A stretch of 16,229 bases of DNA from Planctomycetota bacterium (GTDB lineage: Bacteria > Planctomycetota > UBA11346), in contig JAHEDF010000032.1 in the NCBI GenBank assembly GCA_024641365.1, positions 1-16,229 of the forward strand, in the 5' to 3' direction. Under the pieces are notes generated by a model. That model saw only the letters and a list, made by a program, of their open reading frames with translations. It did no database searches and had not been told where the DNA came from. The position numbers and the translations under genes are program-made. Below, piece by piece: positions 1-7,712 of this stretch (positions are counted from its first letter, which is position 1; each line of letters begins with the position of its first letter).

Positions 1-20
1 TTAAACATATTTTCCTGGGG

Positions 21-127
21 AAAACGCATTTATTAGCCGAATAGCATTGTCTCCGTGTCCTCTGTGTTGAAGGCTTTCAAAAAACGCATTTATAAGGGAA
101 AACGTGTTTCTTAGTCGAATGGAATTG
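21..127. repeat. Imperfect direct repeats (three copies, A/T-rich)
   Basis: A unit beginning AAAACGCATTTATTAG occurs at 21-49. Its first 16 bases recur at 81-96 with one mismatch (AAAACGCATTTATAAG). A full 29-base version recurs at 99-127 (starting AAAACGTGTTTCTTAG) with 23 of 29 positions identical by my hand count. The stretch lies downstream of the small minus-strand gene ending at 144 and has no gene of its own. Copies are unevenly spaced and diverged, so it is not a CRISPR array. It may be the remains of a duplicated sequence or a family of dispersed repeats continuing outside the window. Confidence 0.5.
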
Positions 128-143
128 ATAAACAGCACTAATA

Positions 144-428
144 TTATTTATTACTGTAATAATCGCGAAATTTTGGATATAGACGAAATGGTTTATCAAC
201 CAATTTCGCCCACCAGTTTATATAATTAAAATAACTTTCAGAAACAGTCATCATATAGATATGTGGATAGTAAACAGTATTGAGGACATAACGTCGAGCG
301 TTTGTCATGGAAGTACTATTACCCATGACATTACTGAGTTTATAAGTTCCGATTAAAATAGGGCCAAAAGACAAGAGGTAAAAAACGACGATTACTACCA
401 GTGTGATAAAAATGCCGCGATATTTCAT
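144..428 (-). CDS. Hypothetical small one-helix membrane protein (94 aa)
   Basis: I do not recognise a named family. Residues 1-4 (MKYR) are basic and are followed by a hydrophobic helix at about residues 5-27, giving an N-in membrane anchor or uncleaved signal. The remaining ~65 residues are rich in Tyr, Trp and Asn (motifs VYYPHIYMM and YINWWAKL) and should lie outside the cytoplasm. The start is ATG at 426-428. The gene follows the 446-700 gene with 17 bp between them on the same strand, so the two may be co-transcribed. No clear ribosome binding site precedes it. Short proteins of this layout are common in genomes rich in membrane hypotheticals; no function can be assigned. Confidence 0.6.
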   Translation of the reverse strand: MKYRGIFITLVVIVVFYLLSFGPILIGTYKLSNVMGNSTSMTNARRYVLNTVYYPHIYMMTVSESYFNYINWWAKLVDKPFRLYPKFRDYYSNK

Positions 429-445
429 AGCGGGCTATGCCATAA

Positions 446-700
446 TTATTCGACTATTTTATAGCGCGTTTCGTCATCTAGTTCATTATCATCTTTAGTT
501 AACCACATGCCGTTATCGAATTCTAAATCGTAACAAAAGCCGGGATCACCATTATCGCGTTCGTTGCCTATGCCGGTGATGCGCCCAATTGCGCCAGGTG
601 GCGTGATGCGATCTTCGCCATCACTATCAAAATCTTGCTCACCTTTAATGGTCATGATTTTGGTTTCGCGTGGTAAGGGATGATTAAGTCGTGGAGCCAT
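446..700 (-). CDS. Hypothetical small acidic protein (84 aa)
   Basis: The open frame extends to a GTG at 745, but the 15 extra residues (Cys-rich, basic) look unlike the rest. I prefer ATG at 698-700; ATG at 653-655 (MTIKGEQ) is also possible. From residue ~32 the pattern is G-A-I-G-R-I-T-G-I-G, then FCYDLEFDNG, then LTKDDNEL. This alternation of short strands and glycines resembles a small SH3/KOW-like beta barrel, but that is inference from pattern alone. The protein is strongly acidic and has no membrane segment or signal peptide, so it is probably cytoplasmic. It lies directly upstream of the 94-aa membrane protein on the same strand. No function is assigned. Confidence 0.5.
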   Translation of the reverse strand: MAPRLNHPLPRETKIMTIKGEQDFDSDGEDRITPPGAIGRITGIGNERDNGDPGFCYDLEFDNGMWLTKDDNELDDETRYKIVE

Positions 701-805
701 GGCGAAGACGGTATAGCAGCACAACCGTGCGCAATGACCGATCACGTTTCAGGACCCTGCCCGCGTCAGTTATGAAGATAATGCCCTTAGAATAGGTCGG
801 ATTTG

Positions 806-824
806 TTTTCCATGAGATGGAAAA
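806..824. terminator. Perfect 8-bp hairpin just after the SulP gene
   Basis: TTTTCCAT at 806-813 and ATGGAAAA at 817-824 form an 8-bp perfect stem with a GAG loop, beginning three bases past the TAG stop (828-830) of the transporter gene. Position suggests a transcription end or an mRNA 3'-end stabiliser. The stem is A/T-rich and on the minus strand is followed by CAAATCC instead of a run of T, so it is not a textbook intrinsic terminator. Confidence 0.35.
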
Positions 825-827
825 GCA

Positions 828-2450
828 CTAGGCGGGTTTATCTCCGACCTCAGCCATTAACTTCGCGCGCATGCGTGCCGAGGAGGCAGGAAAACCGTCA
901 ACCGATACATGATAATGTGGATCGGTGCTTTGGTCGACGTCGACAAAATCTTGTGCGCGATCTAATAATTCTCGACACGACGCACTCAGGTGGCGCAGAT
1001 GCAAACGTTTACCTGCTTTTTCATAACGTTCACTGATCGTATTAATTGCCTCAAGAGCAGAGTGGTCGTACACCCGCGAAAAATAGAAATCGATAGCAAT
1101 TTCTTCTGGATCAGTAGTGGGGTTAAACATGCCCTGGAAGTTACTAACTGAGGCAAAAAATAACGGCCCATGCAATTGATAAGTCTTCATGCCTTTTTCA
1201 TCCGTGGTCGTTATGACGGTGAGGTGCGTGGCATGTTGCCAAGCAAAGACCAAGGCGGCGATAATGACACCGATTAATACCGCCAAGGCAAGATTGTGAG
1301 CAAAGACGGTGACTAAGGTAACAGTGAGAATAATGATAAAATCGCTGGTCGGAATGCGCCGCCACATCCGCAAACTGGCCCATTCGAAGGTACCAATAAC
1401 GACCATGAACATAACCCCAACTAAAGCGGCCATGGGAATACGTTCAATCAGTGGCGATAAAAATAAAATAAAACATAATAAAAACACAGCAGCCGTTATG
1501 CCGGATAAACGTCGGCGTCCGCCAGAATTAACATTGATCAAACTTTGGCCAATCATCGCGCATCCGCCCATGCCGCTAAACATACCACTGGTGACATTTG
1601 CTAACCCTTGGCCGATGCATTCACGATTAGCACGTCCGCGTGTTTCAGTAATTTCATCAATTAAATTTAACGTCATCAGTGACTCAATTAAGCCGACACC
1701 CGCCAGAATAAATGAATAGGGGGCAATTATGGTTAATGTTTCCCATGACAACAATGTTGACCAAGTCATGGTGTGATGTGGAAATTCAAAGGGCGGGAAA
1801 CCGCCTTTAATCGAACCCGCCAGATCGTGTACCGTCGATGTGCTCAAGCCCAAACTTGGCAAAAGATACATCGCCGTTAACGACACAACGACTATGGCTG
1901 CCAGGGTTGATGGAATTGCTGTCGTTAATTTGGGGAGCCAGCGAATAATTGCCATGGTGACGGCGACTAACGTCAGCATAATAAATAAGGCTTGGCCACT
2001 CATCCATGATTTGGCACCAGAGTCATCGACTATTTTAAACGAATCCAACTGCGCCATAAATATAACTATCGCTAATCCATTAACGAAGCCGAGCATAACA
2101 GGATAGGGCACTAAACGGATTAGTTTCCCCAGGCGGGTTATTCCGGCAGTAATTTGAATGAGGCCAGCTAAGACGACAGCGGGAAATAAATAGGCAACTC
2201 CACTGTCTTTTACTAAGGCGACCGCAACCACTGCCATAGCACCCGTTGCACCAGAGATCATGCCAGGTCGTCCACCCGCAATAGACGCGACAAAACCAAC
2301 GACAAACGCCGCGTATAATCCGGTTAGTGGTGATACCCCTGCAATTAAAGCAAAAGCGACCGCTTCAGGAACGAGCGCGAGAGCAACAGTGAGGCCGGAG
2401 AGAATTTCGTCTTTAATGCCAGTGGTGCGTTTGCGAAAAAAATCAATCAT
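828..2450 (-). CDS. SulP-family inorganic anion transporter with STAS domain
   Basis: Inner-membrane transporter of the SulP (SLC26) family, moving sulfate, bicarbonate or another small anion; substrate cannot be read from sequence. From ATG at 2448-2450 ([10 protein letters not shown]) it is 540 aa. The membrane core begins with the family's [19 protein letters not shown] stretch, then [12 protein letters not shown] and [13 protein letters not shown]. The second half has [12 protein letters not shown] and [20 protein letters not shown], both typical. A STAS domain follows at about residues 420-500 ([13 protein letters not shown], then DHSALEAI). The longest open frame reaches 2588, but its first 46 residues resemble no SulP N-terminus; a GGA five bases before the 2450 ATG supports the shorter start. 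The gene is monocistronic as far as I can see. Confidence in family is high, in substrate low. Confidence 0.92.
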   Translation of the reverse strand: MIDFFRKRTTGIKDEILSGLTVALALVPEAVAFALIAGVSPLTGLYAAFVVGFVASIAGGRPGMISGATGAMAVVAVALVKDSGVAYLFPAVVLAGLIQITAGITRLGKLIRLVPYPVMLGFVNGLAIVIFMAQLDSFKIVDDSGAKSWMSGQALFIMLTLVAVTMAIIRWLPKLTTAIPSTLAAIVVVSLTAMYLLPSLGLSTSTVHDLAGSIKGGFPPFEFPHHTMTWSTLLSWETLTIIAPYSFILAGVGLIESLMTLNLIDEITETRGRANRECIGQGLANVTSGMFSGMGGCAMIGQSLINVNSGGRRRLSGITAAVFLLCFILFLSPLIERIPMAALVGVMFMVVIGTFEWASLRMWRRIPTSDFIIILTVTLVTVFAHNLALAVLIGVIIAALVFAWQHATHLTVITTTDEKGMKTYQLHGPLFFASVSNFQGMFNPTTDPEEIAIDFYFSRVYDHSALEAINTISERYEKAGKRLHLRHLSASCRELLDRAQDFVDVDQSTDPHYHVSVDGFPASSARMRAKLMAEVGDKPA

Positions 2451-2847
2451 GAATGTCCAAAAATAAGCGCTAAGCGATGATAAATGAATTAATGTAAAAC
2501 GATATGATGGTTTTCTTGTGCTGTCATCAGCACATGAAAAGTCATATAAAACCGATAGGATGATTGTTGATGAATGGAAACGGAGCATTTAATCAATGCG
2601 GACCACTTTCACAGTACATGCACCGCACATTAATCAGGTTGGAAAACTCGTTTTTCTATTCATGGGGGGCGGGGTGATACGACAGTTAGGGGCACGACGC
2701 AAGTCATAACTGCGTGATTTCCAGTGATAAACAACAAATCACCGGTTTAATTTCGCATTAACCAAGTTATCTGGCAACAAAGTGCAGCTTTATGATGCAA
2801 GCAAGCCTGTCTGTGCGCAGCGACACCGACACCAAGTATAGCAAATA
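2451..2847. other. 397-bp stretch with no convincing gene
   Basis: This lies between the end of the secreted phosphatase-fold gene and the preferred start of the SulP transporter, so it should hold the transporter's promoter and leader on the minus strand. I find one perfect hairpin (2517-2534) and no convincing -35/-10 pair. The transporter frame stays open to 2588 but without SulP-like content. A 37-codon plus-strand frame starting near 2596 has no supporting features. The segment near 2661-2680 is G-rich (GGGGGGCGGGG). Confidence 0.6.
2517..2534. promoter_or_regulatory. Perfect 7-bp inverted repeat in the SulP leader
   Basis: TGTGCTG (2517-2523) and CAGCACA (2528-2534) are perfect inverted copies around TCAT. 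It lies 67 bp upstream of the preferred SulP start, either in the promoter region or in the 5' leader. It could be a dimeric regulator's operator or an RNA hairpin; sequence alone does not decide. Confidence 0.3.
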
Positions 2848-3741
2848 CTACTGATAAGCTAATACAGCAATAACGGGAAAATGGTCAGATGGATAGCGAG
2901 CATCAATATGATGACGATCAACGATAGCCTGCGTCGTGCGCCAATGTGGTCCGTGTAAAATCCAATCGATGCGAGCTGATTTTGCGGTGCCACTAAAGCC
3001 ATGAAAGGTACCAGCATTATCTTTAGATTCATCTGGATGCATGACGCGATACGCATCTTGTAATGCGACATAATCAGGACCAGCATCTACTAAACTATGA
3101 TATTGCGGCGAATCAGGTGCGGAATTAAAATCACCGAGGACAATAATTCCCGCATCGTCACGATTTTTTATAATAAATGAACGAATGACTTTGGCGGCTT
3201 CTTTGCGCGCCTCTTTGCCACGATGGTCAAAATGTGTATTAATAATTAATAGCGGTTTTTTATTGGCGAGTTGATCGTGGACACGTGCCCAGGTGGCAAT
3301 GCGCGGTAGCGAACTGTCCCAGCTTTTACTGCCAGGAACGTCAGGTGTTTCGCTGAGCCAAAAGGTACCGGATTTTTCAATGGTAAAGCGATTGGTACGT
3401 AAAAATAAGGTGGAAAATTCACCTGCATTTTTTCCGCCGTCACGTCCGACACCGACAGCCGTATAGCCAGGGCAGGTTGCTAAGAGATAGTCATTTTGAA
3501 AATCATACGCTTCCTGTAAGCCAACAATGTCTGGATTAAAATGCGTGATCCGTGAAGCGCATAAAGCCTTTCGGTTTTCCCAGTTATTCTCGCCATCATT
3601 CGCTTTGCCATTACGAATGTTATAAGTCATAACCGTTAATGGTGGCGGGACACTTTTTTCAGCACCGAGCACAGTATCTTTTGGTGTCGTACAGGACGCC
3701 AGTAACACCATACAAAGTGAAAACATAGCACTACGCAGCAT
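2848..3741 (-). CDS. Secreted lipoprotein of the endonuclease/exonuclease/phosphatase family
   Basis: A 297-aa metal-dependent phosphodiesterase or phosphatase of the DNase I-like (EEP) fold. The N-terminus is a lipoprotein signal with lipobox LLASC (Cys17), so the enzyme is probably lipid-anchored outside the inner membrane. All catalytic landmarks are visible: TYNIR (Asn41), LQEA (Glu77), NTHFDH (His170), GDFN (Asp204, Asn206), RIDWIL (Asp259) and SDHFPV (Asp286, His287). FWLSETP and RDGGKNAGE are also typical of this subgroup. The exported location argues against DNA repair and for hydrolysis of an external phosphoester such as nucleic acid, nucleotide or phospholipid head group. An AAGGA lies 11 bases before the ATG. 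It follows the histidine phosphatase by 32 bp and is probably its operon partner. Confidence 0.9.
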   Translation of the reverse strand: MLRSAMFSLCMVLLASCTTPKDTVLGAEKSVPPPLTVMTYNIRNGKANDGENNWENRKALCASRITHFNPDIVGLQEAYDFQNDYLLATCPGYTAVGVGRDGGKNAGEFSTLFLRTNRFTIEKSGTFWLSETPDVPGSKSWDSSLPRIATWARVHDQLANKKPLLIINTHFDHRGKEARKEAAKVIRSFIIKNRDDAGIIVLGDFNSAPDSPQYHSLVDAGPDYVALQDAYRVMHPDESKDNAGTFHGFSGTAKSARIDWILHGPHWRTTQAIVDRHHIDARYPSDHFPVIAVLAYQ

Positions 3742-3773
3742 GATAATTAATTTCCTTATTTTATCATTTCTAA

Positions 3774-4460
3774 TTAGGAGCGACTGTCATTCGGATGATA
3801 TTTAACCACAATATTTTCGACCGGTTCACAGCGATCATCCTCGCCGAGATGTTGTATGTCAGCAAATTTCCCAGCTAATTTCCACACGCGGTCCATCAAT
3901 TTAGGGCGATTCAGCGTTGTCACGGCACAAGGGTGCCAATCCAGGGTGATAGCTCTGCCATTCATTTTATTGAATAATTCTTTGAGGATAATTTCGTGCG
4001 ACACAATGACGATGCGTTGTGCGAGTGGTTTGCGTGCTTTGAGTTCCAATACCATTTTCATAACGCGATCTTGAACGGTTTTATCCGATTCAGGATGCGC
4101 GGGTTTCCCAGCCTCTTCACGACGGTCTTTCCACTCCGGATCCAAGCCGCTGGTGGGACTAAATGGAATACCTAATACTTGCGATATTAATACATTTCCG
4201 AGTCGCCAATCGGGAGTGACGTCCGTTTTTGTCGCTTGCGCAATAACATCAGCTGTTTCTAAGCAATGACGAAACGGCGAGGATAAAATCGCATCAACAT
4301 CGCCAAGGGCGGCAATATATGCTGCCGTACGTTCAGCCTGCTTTTGTCCAAAGTCGGCGAGCGCGGGATCAATGCGTAAATGTGGCGGCGTACCACGTGC
4401 TTTTAAATCTTGATCCCATGAGGCCAAATAACCGTGACGAACTAAAATGATGCTTTGCAT
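3774..4460 (-). CDS. Histidine phosphatase family protein
   Basis: A 228-aa member of branch 1 of the histidine phosphatase (phosphoglycerate mutase-like) superfamily, probably cytoplasmic since no signal peptide is seen. The phospho-accepting histidine is in VRHG (residues 7-10). SSPFRHCLETA (Arg64) carries the second phosphate-binding arginine and VSHE (His155) the second histidine. The usual glutamate proton donor in the middle of the domain is not obvious (the region reads DWRLGNVL), so activity may differ from classical members. About 30 residues follow the core, ending in a basic/acidic tail. It sits 32 bp upstream of the secreted phosphodiesterase on the same strand, suggesting a two-gene operon concerned with phosphoesters. 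The substrate is unknown. Confidence 0.85.
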   Translation of the reverse strand: MQSIILVRHGYLASWDQDLKARGTPPHLRIDPALADFGQKQAERTAAYIAALGDVDAILSSPFRHCLETADVIAQATKTDVTPDWRLGNVLISQVLGIPFSPTSGLDPEWKDRREEAGKPAHPESDKTVQDRVMKMVLELKARKPLAQRIVIVSHEIILKELFNKMNGRAITLDWHPCAVTTLNRPKLMDRVWKLAGKFADIQHLGEDDRCEPVENIVVKYHPNDSRS

Positions 4461-4631
4461 AGTGGAGACTCGGATGACGGAGCGGATAAAAAGGGATTAT
4501 TTTTGATATAAGTAACGCGTGTTAATCGTTGTGCTGATGATGTTGAAAATTGCAACCGTCGCAATGCACAAAAATATATTTACTGGTTTATGTGTAATCA
4601 CTCGGGTGCATATCTATGTGGAATATGAGCA

Positions 4632-5753
4632 CTAAGATGTGGACTTAGAATTACTTTGTGGTGGTAAAGAGCTAGACTGAGGTGCGGTATCTTGTGGATC
4701 TCTAGTATGAATAGATCCCTCTGGCGTTCCTAACCAACAGCCCGTACGTATGATTCGACCAGGCCCGACTAAACTGCCACCGAGTGTTTTTGCGCGTGGT
4801 TGAAAAACAGAACCTAAGAATTTACCTGGGTAATCAAGCAATGTGCCATTTACTAATACGCGAATTGGACACCCATCAGGTCGGTAGTCCATTAAGATAG
4901 TTGCAAAGGCAGACGATTCCGCTTGAAAAGAAGAAAATTGATAGGGCCCATGAATCAGAAAACAATCTCGCTCAACATGACAGCGATACAGTACTAAATC
5001 GTGCATTAACCACGTTCTGTCTCCTACCACTGACCATTCTACTTTTGCGCCATCATGTAATCGTACATCACGTCCAAGGATACTAAAACGCACCACGGCA
5101 TGTGCGCCAATGCGACATCCTGGACCAATGATACTACCCTCAATGACGGCTGTGGGATGAACGTCGGCACTGGGGTGAATAGAACGGTATGCATGCGCAA
5201 TACGTTGTGTAAATGTTTGTCGTCGACGTGAAAATAGCCCGCGCAGAAAAGCCGGACCAGAGCCGCGAATTCGCCGCGCAAGATGTGCAGCCAAGGCAAT
5301 ATGATTTGCAAATAATAAATCCCAGTCATTTGCAACTGGCATGAGTAAAGCCGTGGGTAATACGTGATCTTCCGCAGTAGTTAATGCACGTGGATAGGGA
5401 ATTGCGGTACGAATAGTCGGTAATTCAAGCACGAGTTCAGTTTCGCCGTGACCTGATGAGCGCTGAGCAGTAAGTGGTAATTGAATGTGCTCAGCTGATC
5501 CTGTGCCATGAAGTGCGTAATAATCGCGCCAGATTTCTGCGCCCGGACGCAAGGCAAAACGTATACGTGCTGCATCACCGTGATAATTAATCAATGCCTG
5601 ACGAATAATTTGCATGCCATTATCGTCCCACAGCAATGCATCATCAGTTTGTAAGGTCCATGCTGCGATAACGGGTAAATGTTGAGTAACAGGACCTATT
5701 ATCGCAGTAAGCAGTTCACGTTCTTGCAACCATGGTGGATTAACAAAATTCAC
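4632..5753 (-). CDS. Left-handed beta-helix (hexapeptide-repeat) protein
   Basis: A 373-aa protein whose middle (about residues 194-270) has the I-x-P-x-A-x-V hexapeptide rhythm of left-handed beta-helix proteins: IHPSADVHPTAVIEG, IIGPGCRIG, then VVRFSILG, DVRLHDGAKV and WSVVGD. This fold is found in sugar-nucleotide transferases and acyltransferases. The N-terminal ~165 residues resemble the place of a nucleotidyltransferase but lack its glycine-rich loop, so I would not call it an active one. The C-terminus has YPGKFLGSV, GPGRIIRTGCWLG and a Ser/Gln-rich tail. The start is a GTG at 5751-5753 forming GTGA with the desaturase stop; GTG at 5763-5765, adding four residues, is an alternative. 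Tight coupling suggests a joint role with the desaturase, perhaps in envelope lipid or sugar chemistry (inference). Confidence 0.75.
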   Translation of the reverse strand: MNFVNPPWLQERELLTAIIGPVTQHLPVIAAWTLQTDDALLWDDNGMQIIRQALINYHGDAARIRFALRPGAEIWRDYYALHGTGSAEHIQLPLTAQRSSGHGETELVLELPTIRTAIPYPRALTTAEDHVLPTALLMPVANDWDLLFANHIALAAHLARRIRGSGPAFLRGLFSRRRQTFTQRIAHAYRSIHPSADVHPTAVIEGSIIGPGCRIGAHAVVRFSILGRDVRLHDGAKVEWSVVGDRTWLMHDLVLYRCHVERDCFLIHGPYQFSSFQAESSAFATILMDYRPDGCPIRVLVNGTLLDYPGKFLGSVFQPRAKTLGGSLVGPGRIIRTGCWLGTPEGSIHTRDPQDTAPQSSSLPPQSNSKSTS

Positions 5754-6487
5754 GTGCGCTCGCACAAAGCAGTTAGTGGATGTGGAAAGACTGTCTTTCG
5801 AGCAGTCTCATCAGGCATCAAGCTAGCGATATTTATTCCAGGCTGTGCATGGTGTTCGACGTGTAATCCATTATTCGCAGTGAGGACATTATACCAACGA
5901 CCGTGTAAACTACGTGCTGCACCGGGAAGAGGAGGATGTTGGCCGTAATTATGGAGGGCAATCAATGCCCATCCAATATAGACATACATTAAATAAAGCG
6001 CAGCCCACACATACGAGTAAGCCAAAAGCATGATTAAAAAAATGAGGAGTGCGATTTGCTGTACCCATATGCGTCGACGAATCCATTTTTCAATGCTACC
6101 AAGCGCAACTTCTTGACGCACCCATTCACGTGACCGGCGAATATCGAGTGGCCAAGCGATTGCATACCACAGTGGATGACGCGCTTTAGGTCCGTCAGGT
6201 GTCGGGGTCCAGGTGCGCGATACATCAGCTTCTTCATTATTATAACGATGGTGATTGCGATGATGTAAACGATAGCCGTCAAATGGTATGCCCATCACGA
6301 TGGTGGAAAAAAAACCGCCAATACTACTGAGCCAACCGTTATCTGCGCGATGGACGCCAACATGGAAATAAACATGAACCGACCACGACAAGGCCATTGC
6401 CGCACATAGAACAAACCACGGCGAGATCAGACATGCTGCCAGAAATGAAATGGTCGCTAATAAGGGGAAAATTATGGTCCAACCCAC
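5750..6487 (-). CDS. Membrane fatty acid desaturase / hydroxylase family protein
   Basis: A 245-aa integral-membrane di-iron enzyme of the fatty acid desaturase superfamily. Three histidine boxes are present: HVYFHVGVH (His38, 42, 46), HHRNHH (His75, 76, 79, 80) and HVEHH (His209, 212, 213). An extra HNYGQH follows at residues 179-184. Hydrophobic segments lie at about 4-33, 55-68 and 143-180. It is shorter than typical desaturases of 300 or more residues, but box spacing is intact. The start is GTG at 6485-6487; an in-frame stop at 6497-6499 excludes a longer protein. No Shine-Dalgarno is seen. The stop codon overlaps the beta-helix gene's start (GTGA). The substrate could be a fatty acyl chain, a carotenoid or a sterol-like lipid; the sequence does not decide. 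Confidence 0.88.
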   Translation of the reverse strand: MGWTIIFPLLATISFLAACLISPWFVLCAAMALSWSVHVYFHVGVHRADNGWLSSIGGFFSTIVMGIPFDGYRLHHRNHHRYNNEEADVSRTWTPTPDGPKARHPLWYAIAWPLDIRRSREWVRQEVALGSIEKWIRRRIWVQQIALLIFLIMLLAYSYVWAALYLMYVYIGWALIALHNYGQHPPLPGAARSLHGRWYNVLTANNGLHVEHHAQPGINIASLMPDETARKTVFPHPLTALCERT

Positions 6488-6585
6488 GGGTGCAGATTAT
6501 AGTTATTAATTGCCATGTACAACTGTGGGTAACGACAGGAATGACTCAACGTGGACTTGGTGCGTTAGCCGTGCTATCAAGTGCT

Positions 6586-6831
6586 ATGACTAACCAGCAA
6601 GATACTCCAGATCCATCGTCAGAGCAGCCACCGTCGAATTCTCAAGAGCCACAGGCAACGAAACCTGTGCCGAGAAATGATTATGGTGATACGAGTCGCA
6701 CATCGAATGGTAAATGGCCAACCTGGCTAGTAGTTTTATTTAGTATTTTTATGATTGTTGTTGTTTTACCACTATTAGGGATATTTGTTCTATTTTTAAT
6801 ATGCTTGACTCAAAAACCTGGTCATTGGTGA
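6586..6831 (+). CDS. Small proline-rich single-pass membrane protein (81 aa)
   Basis: I do not recognise the family. The first ~43 residues are rich in Pro, Ser, Gln and Asn and probably disordered; they are followed by one long hydrophobic helix (about residues 46-73, from WLVVLFSIF to FLICL) and a short tail TQKPGHW. The frame is open from 6397 and could start at ATG 6541 (96 aa), but upstream codons lie in the promoter region of, or antisense to, the divergent desaturase gene and their product looks unrelated. No good ribosome binding site is seen for either start. It is 65 bp upstream of the Lgt-like gene and could be co-transcribed with it. No function is assigned. Confidence 0.5.
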   Translation: MTNQQDTPDPSSEQPPSNSQEPQATKPVPRNDYGDTSRTSNGKWPTWLVVLFSIFMIVVVLPLLGIFVLFLICLTQKPGHW

Positions 6832-6896
6832 CATACCAAAAATAACAATTCATTTTGAATTAATTTTGCTATTAGACGATTTTAAAGATAAGTACC

Positions 6897-7712
6897 ATGA
6901 CTGATATTGCGGTAATTCTAGAACATGGCAATCCACTCGCACATCGTATGTGCGTGCTCACTGCCACAGCCATCGGCGGCTGGTTTATTGCTCGTGATGC
7001 GCGCTTGTGGTCATTACCAACCTTAGATCGTATTAATATATTATTAGTGGTTATGCTTGGTGGTATGATTGGTTCTATTTTACCTAGCTTAATGGCAGGC
7101 GGCGCAGTTGGTTCGATGGTTAATGAATTAGCCAATAATAAAGCAGATGGTTTGCTATCAGTCGGCACGGTGGCACTACTTGGTCCGAAAACTATTATTG
7201 GTGGCGTGCTTGGTGGTTTTATTGCCATTTGTTTTTTTAAACGCATTGCAGGCATTACTTACGACACCAGCGATGCATTTGCGCGTGGTGCTAGTGCGCT
7301 GATGGCCATCGGTCGTTTAGGGTGTGTATTTCAGCATTGTTGTTTTGGATGTGCGGTTGATAGGCAATCACAATTGGCAAAACCACCATGGTATAGTGTT
7401 GATCAGGGTGATGGTATTGCTCGTTATCCAGTGCAAATTATTGAATTATCAGGTGAAATTATAATATGTCTCATAATATTTTGGCTTCATCAGCGCCAAC
7501 TGTTACCGCATCGACGTTTATTTTTACTATTCGCTATGTATGGTAGCTTACGTTTTGTATTAGAATTCTTTCGAGAACCGTTGGGAGCCAACTGGTTTGG
7601 TCTGAATATATATCAGTTATTGGCAATATATATGGCGGTTACAGGTGTATGGATGTTAATTAAACGTCGCAATTGGGTGCAGCAGGACGTAAGCCAGCAA
7701 ATGCCTGCTTAA
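6897..7712 (+). CDS. Divergent prolipoprotein diacylglyceryl transferase (Lgt)-like membrane protein
   Basis: A 271-aa polytopic membrane protein of the Lgt superfamily. Visible marks are GRLGCVFQHCCFG (residues 139-151), corresponding to the Lgt signature region, RYPVQIIE (176-183) and LRFVLEFFRE (218-227), which matches the C-terminal Arg-containing motif of Lgt. Hydrophobic helices cover about 45-75, 90-115, 185-197, 207-217 and 236-255. Differences from housekeeping Lgt are marked: the signature is Cys-rich, and the conserved His-Gly-Gly region reads GPKTIIGG without the histidine. It may use a different acceptor or lipid and should not be called Lgt without a tree. Its last 53 bp overlap the convergent PLP enzyme gene. 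The start is ATG 6897 with only a weak AAG upstream. Confidence 0.78.
   Translation: MTDIAVILEHGNPLAHRMCVLTATAIGGWFIARDARLWSLPTLDRINILLVVMLGGMIGSILPSLMAGGAVGSMVNELANNKADGLLSVGTVALLGPKTIIGGVLGGFIAICFFKRIAGITYDTSDAFARGASALMAIGRLGCVFQHCCFGCAVDRQSQLAKPPWYSVDQGDGIARYPVQIIELSGEIIICLIIFWLHQRQLLPHRRLFLLFAMYGSLRFVLEFFREPLGANWFGLNIYQLLAIYMAVTGVWMLIKRRNWVQQDVSQQMPA

Noticed and set aside
21..127. CRISPR array
   Set aside because: Copies are diverged, unevenly spaced, and no cas genes are present.
1309..1719. 136-codon plus-strand open frame inside the SulP gene
   Set aside because: It lies wholly antisense to a well-supported transporter; the product is basic and shows no domain pattern.
2451..2588. 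N-terminal extension of SulP by 46 residues
   Set aside because: The extra residues do not resemble any SulP N-terminus, and a better start with GGA upstream exists at 2450.
4461..4631. Promoter for the phosphatase pair
   Set aside because: A promoter or read-through must exist here, but I could not find hexamers with proper spacing, so none is annotated.
5039..5335. 98-codon minus-strand frame within the beta-helix gene
   Set aside because: Same strand but another frame of a gene with hexapeptide repeats; the product shows no recognisable motif.
4632..5753. Active sugar nucleotidyltransferase call for the beta-helix protein
   Set aside because: The glycine-rich nucleotide-binding loop is not visible in the N-terminal half.
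6872..7255. 127-codon minus-strand open frame across the Lgt-like gene
   Set aside because: Antisense to a gene with clear family motifs; its Pro/Ile-rich product reflects the opposite strand's hydrophobic codons.
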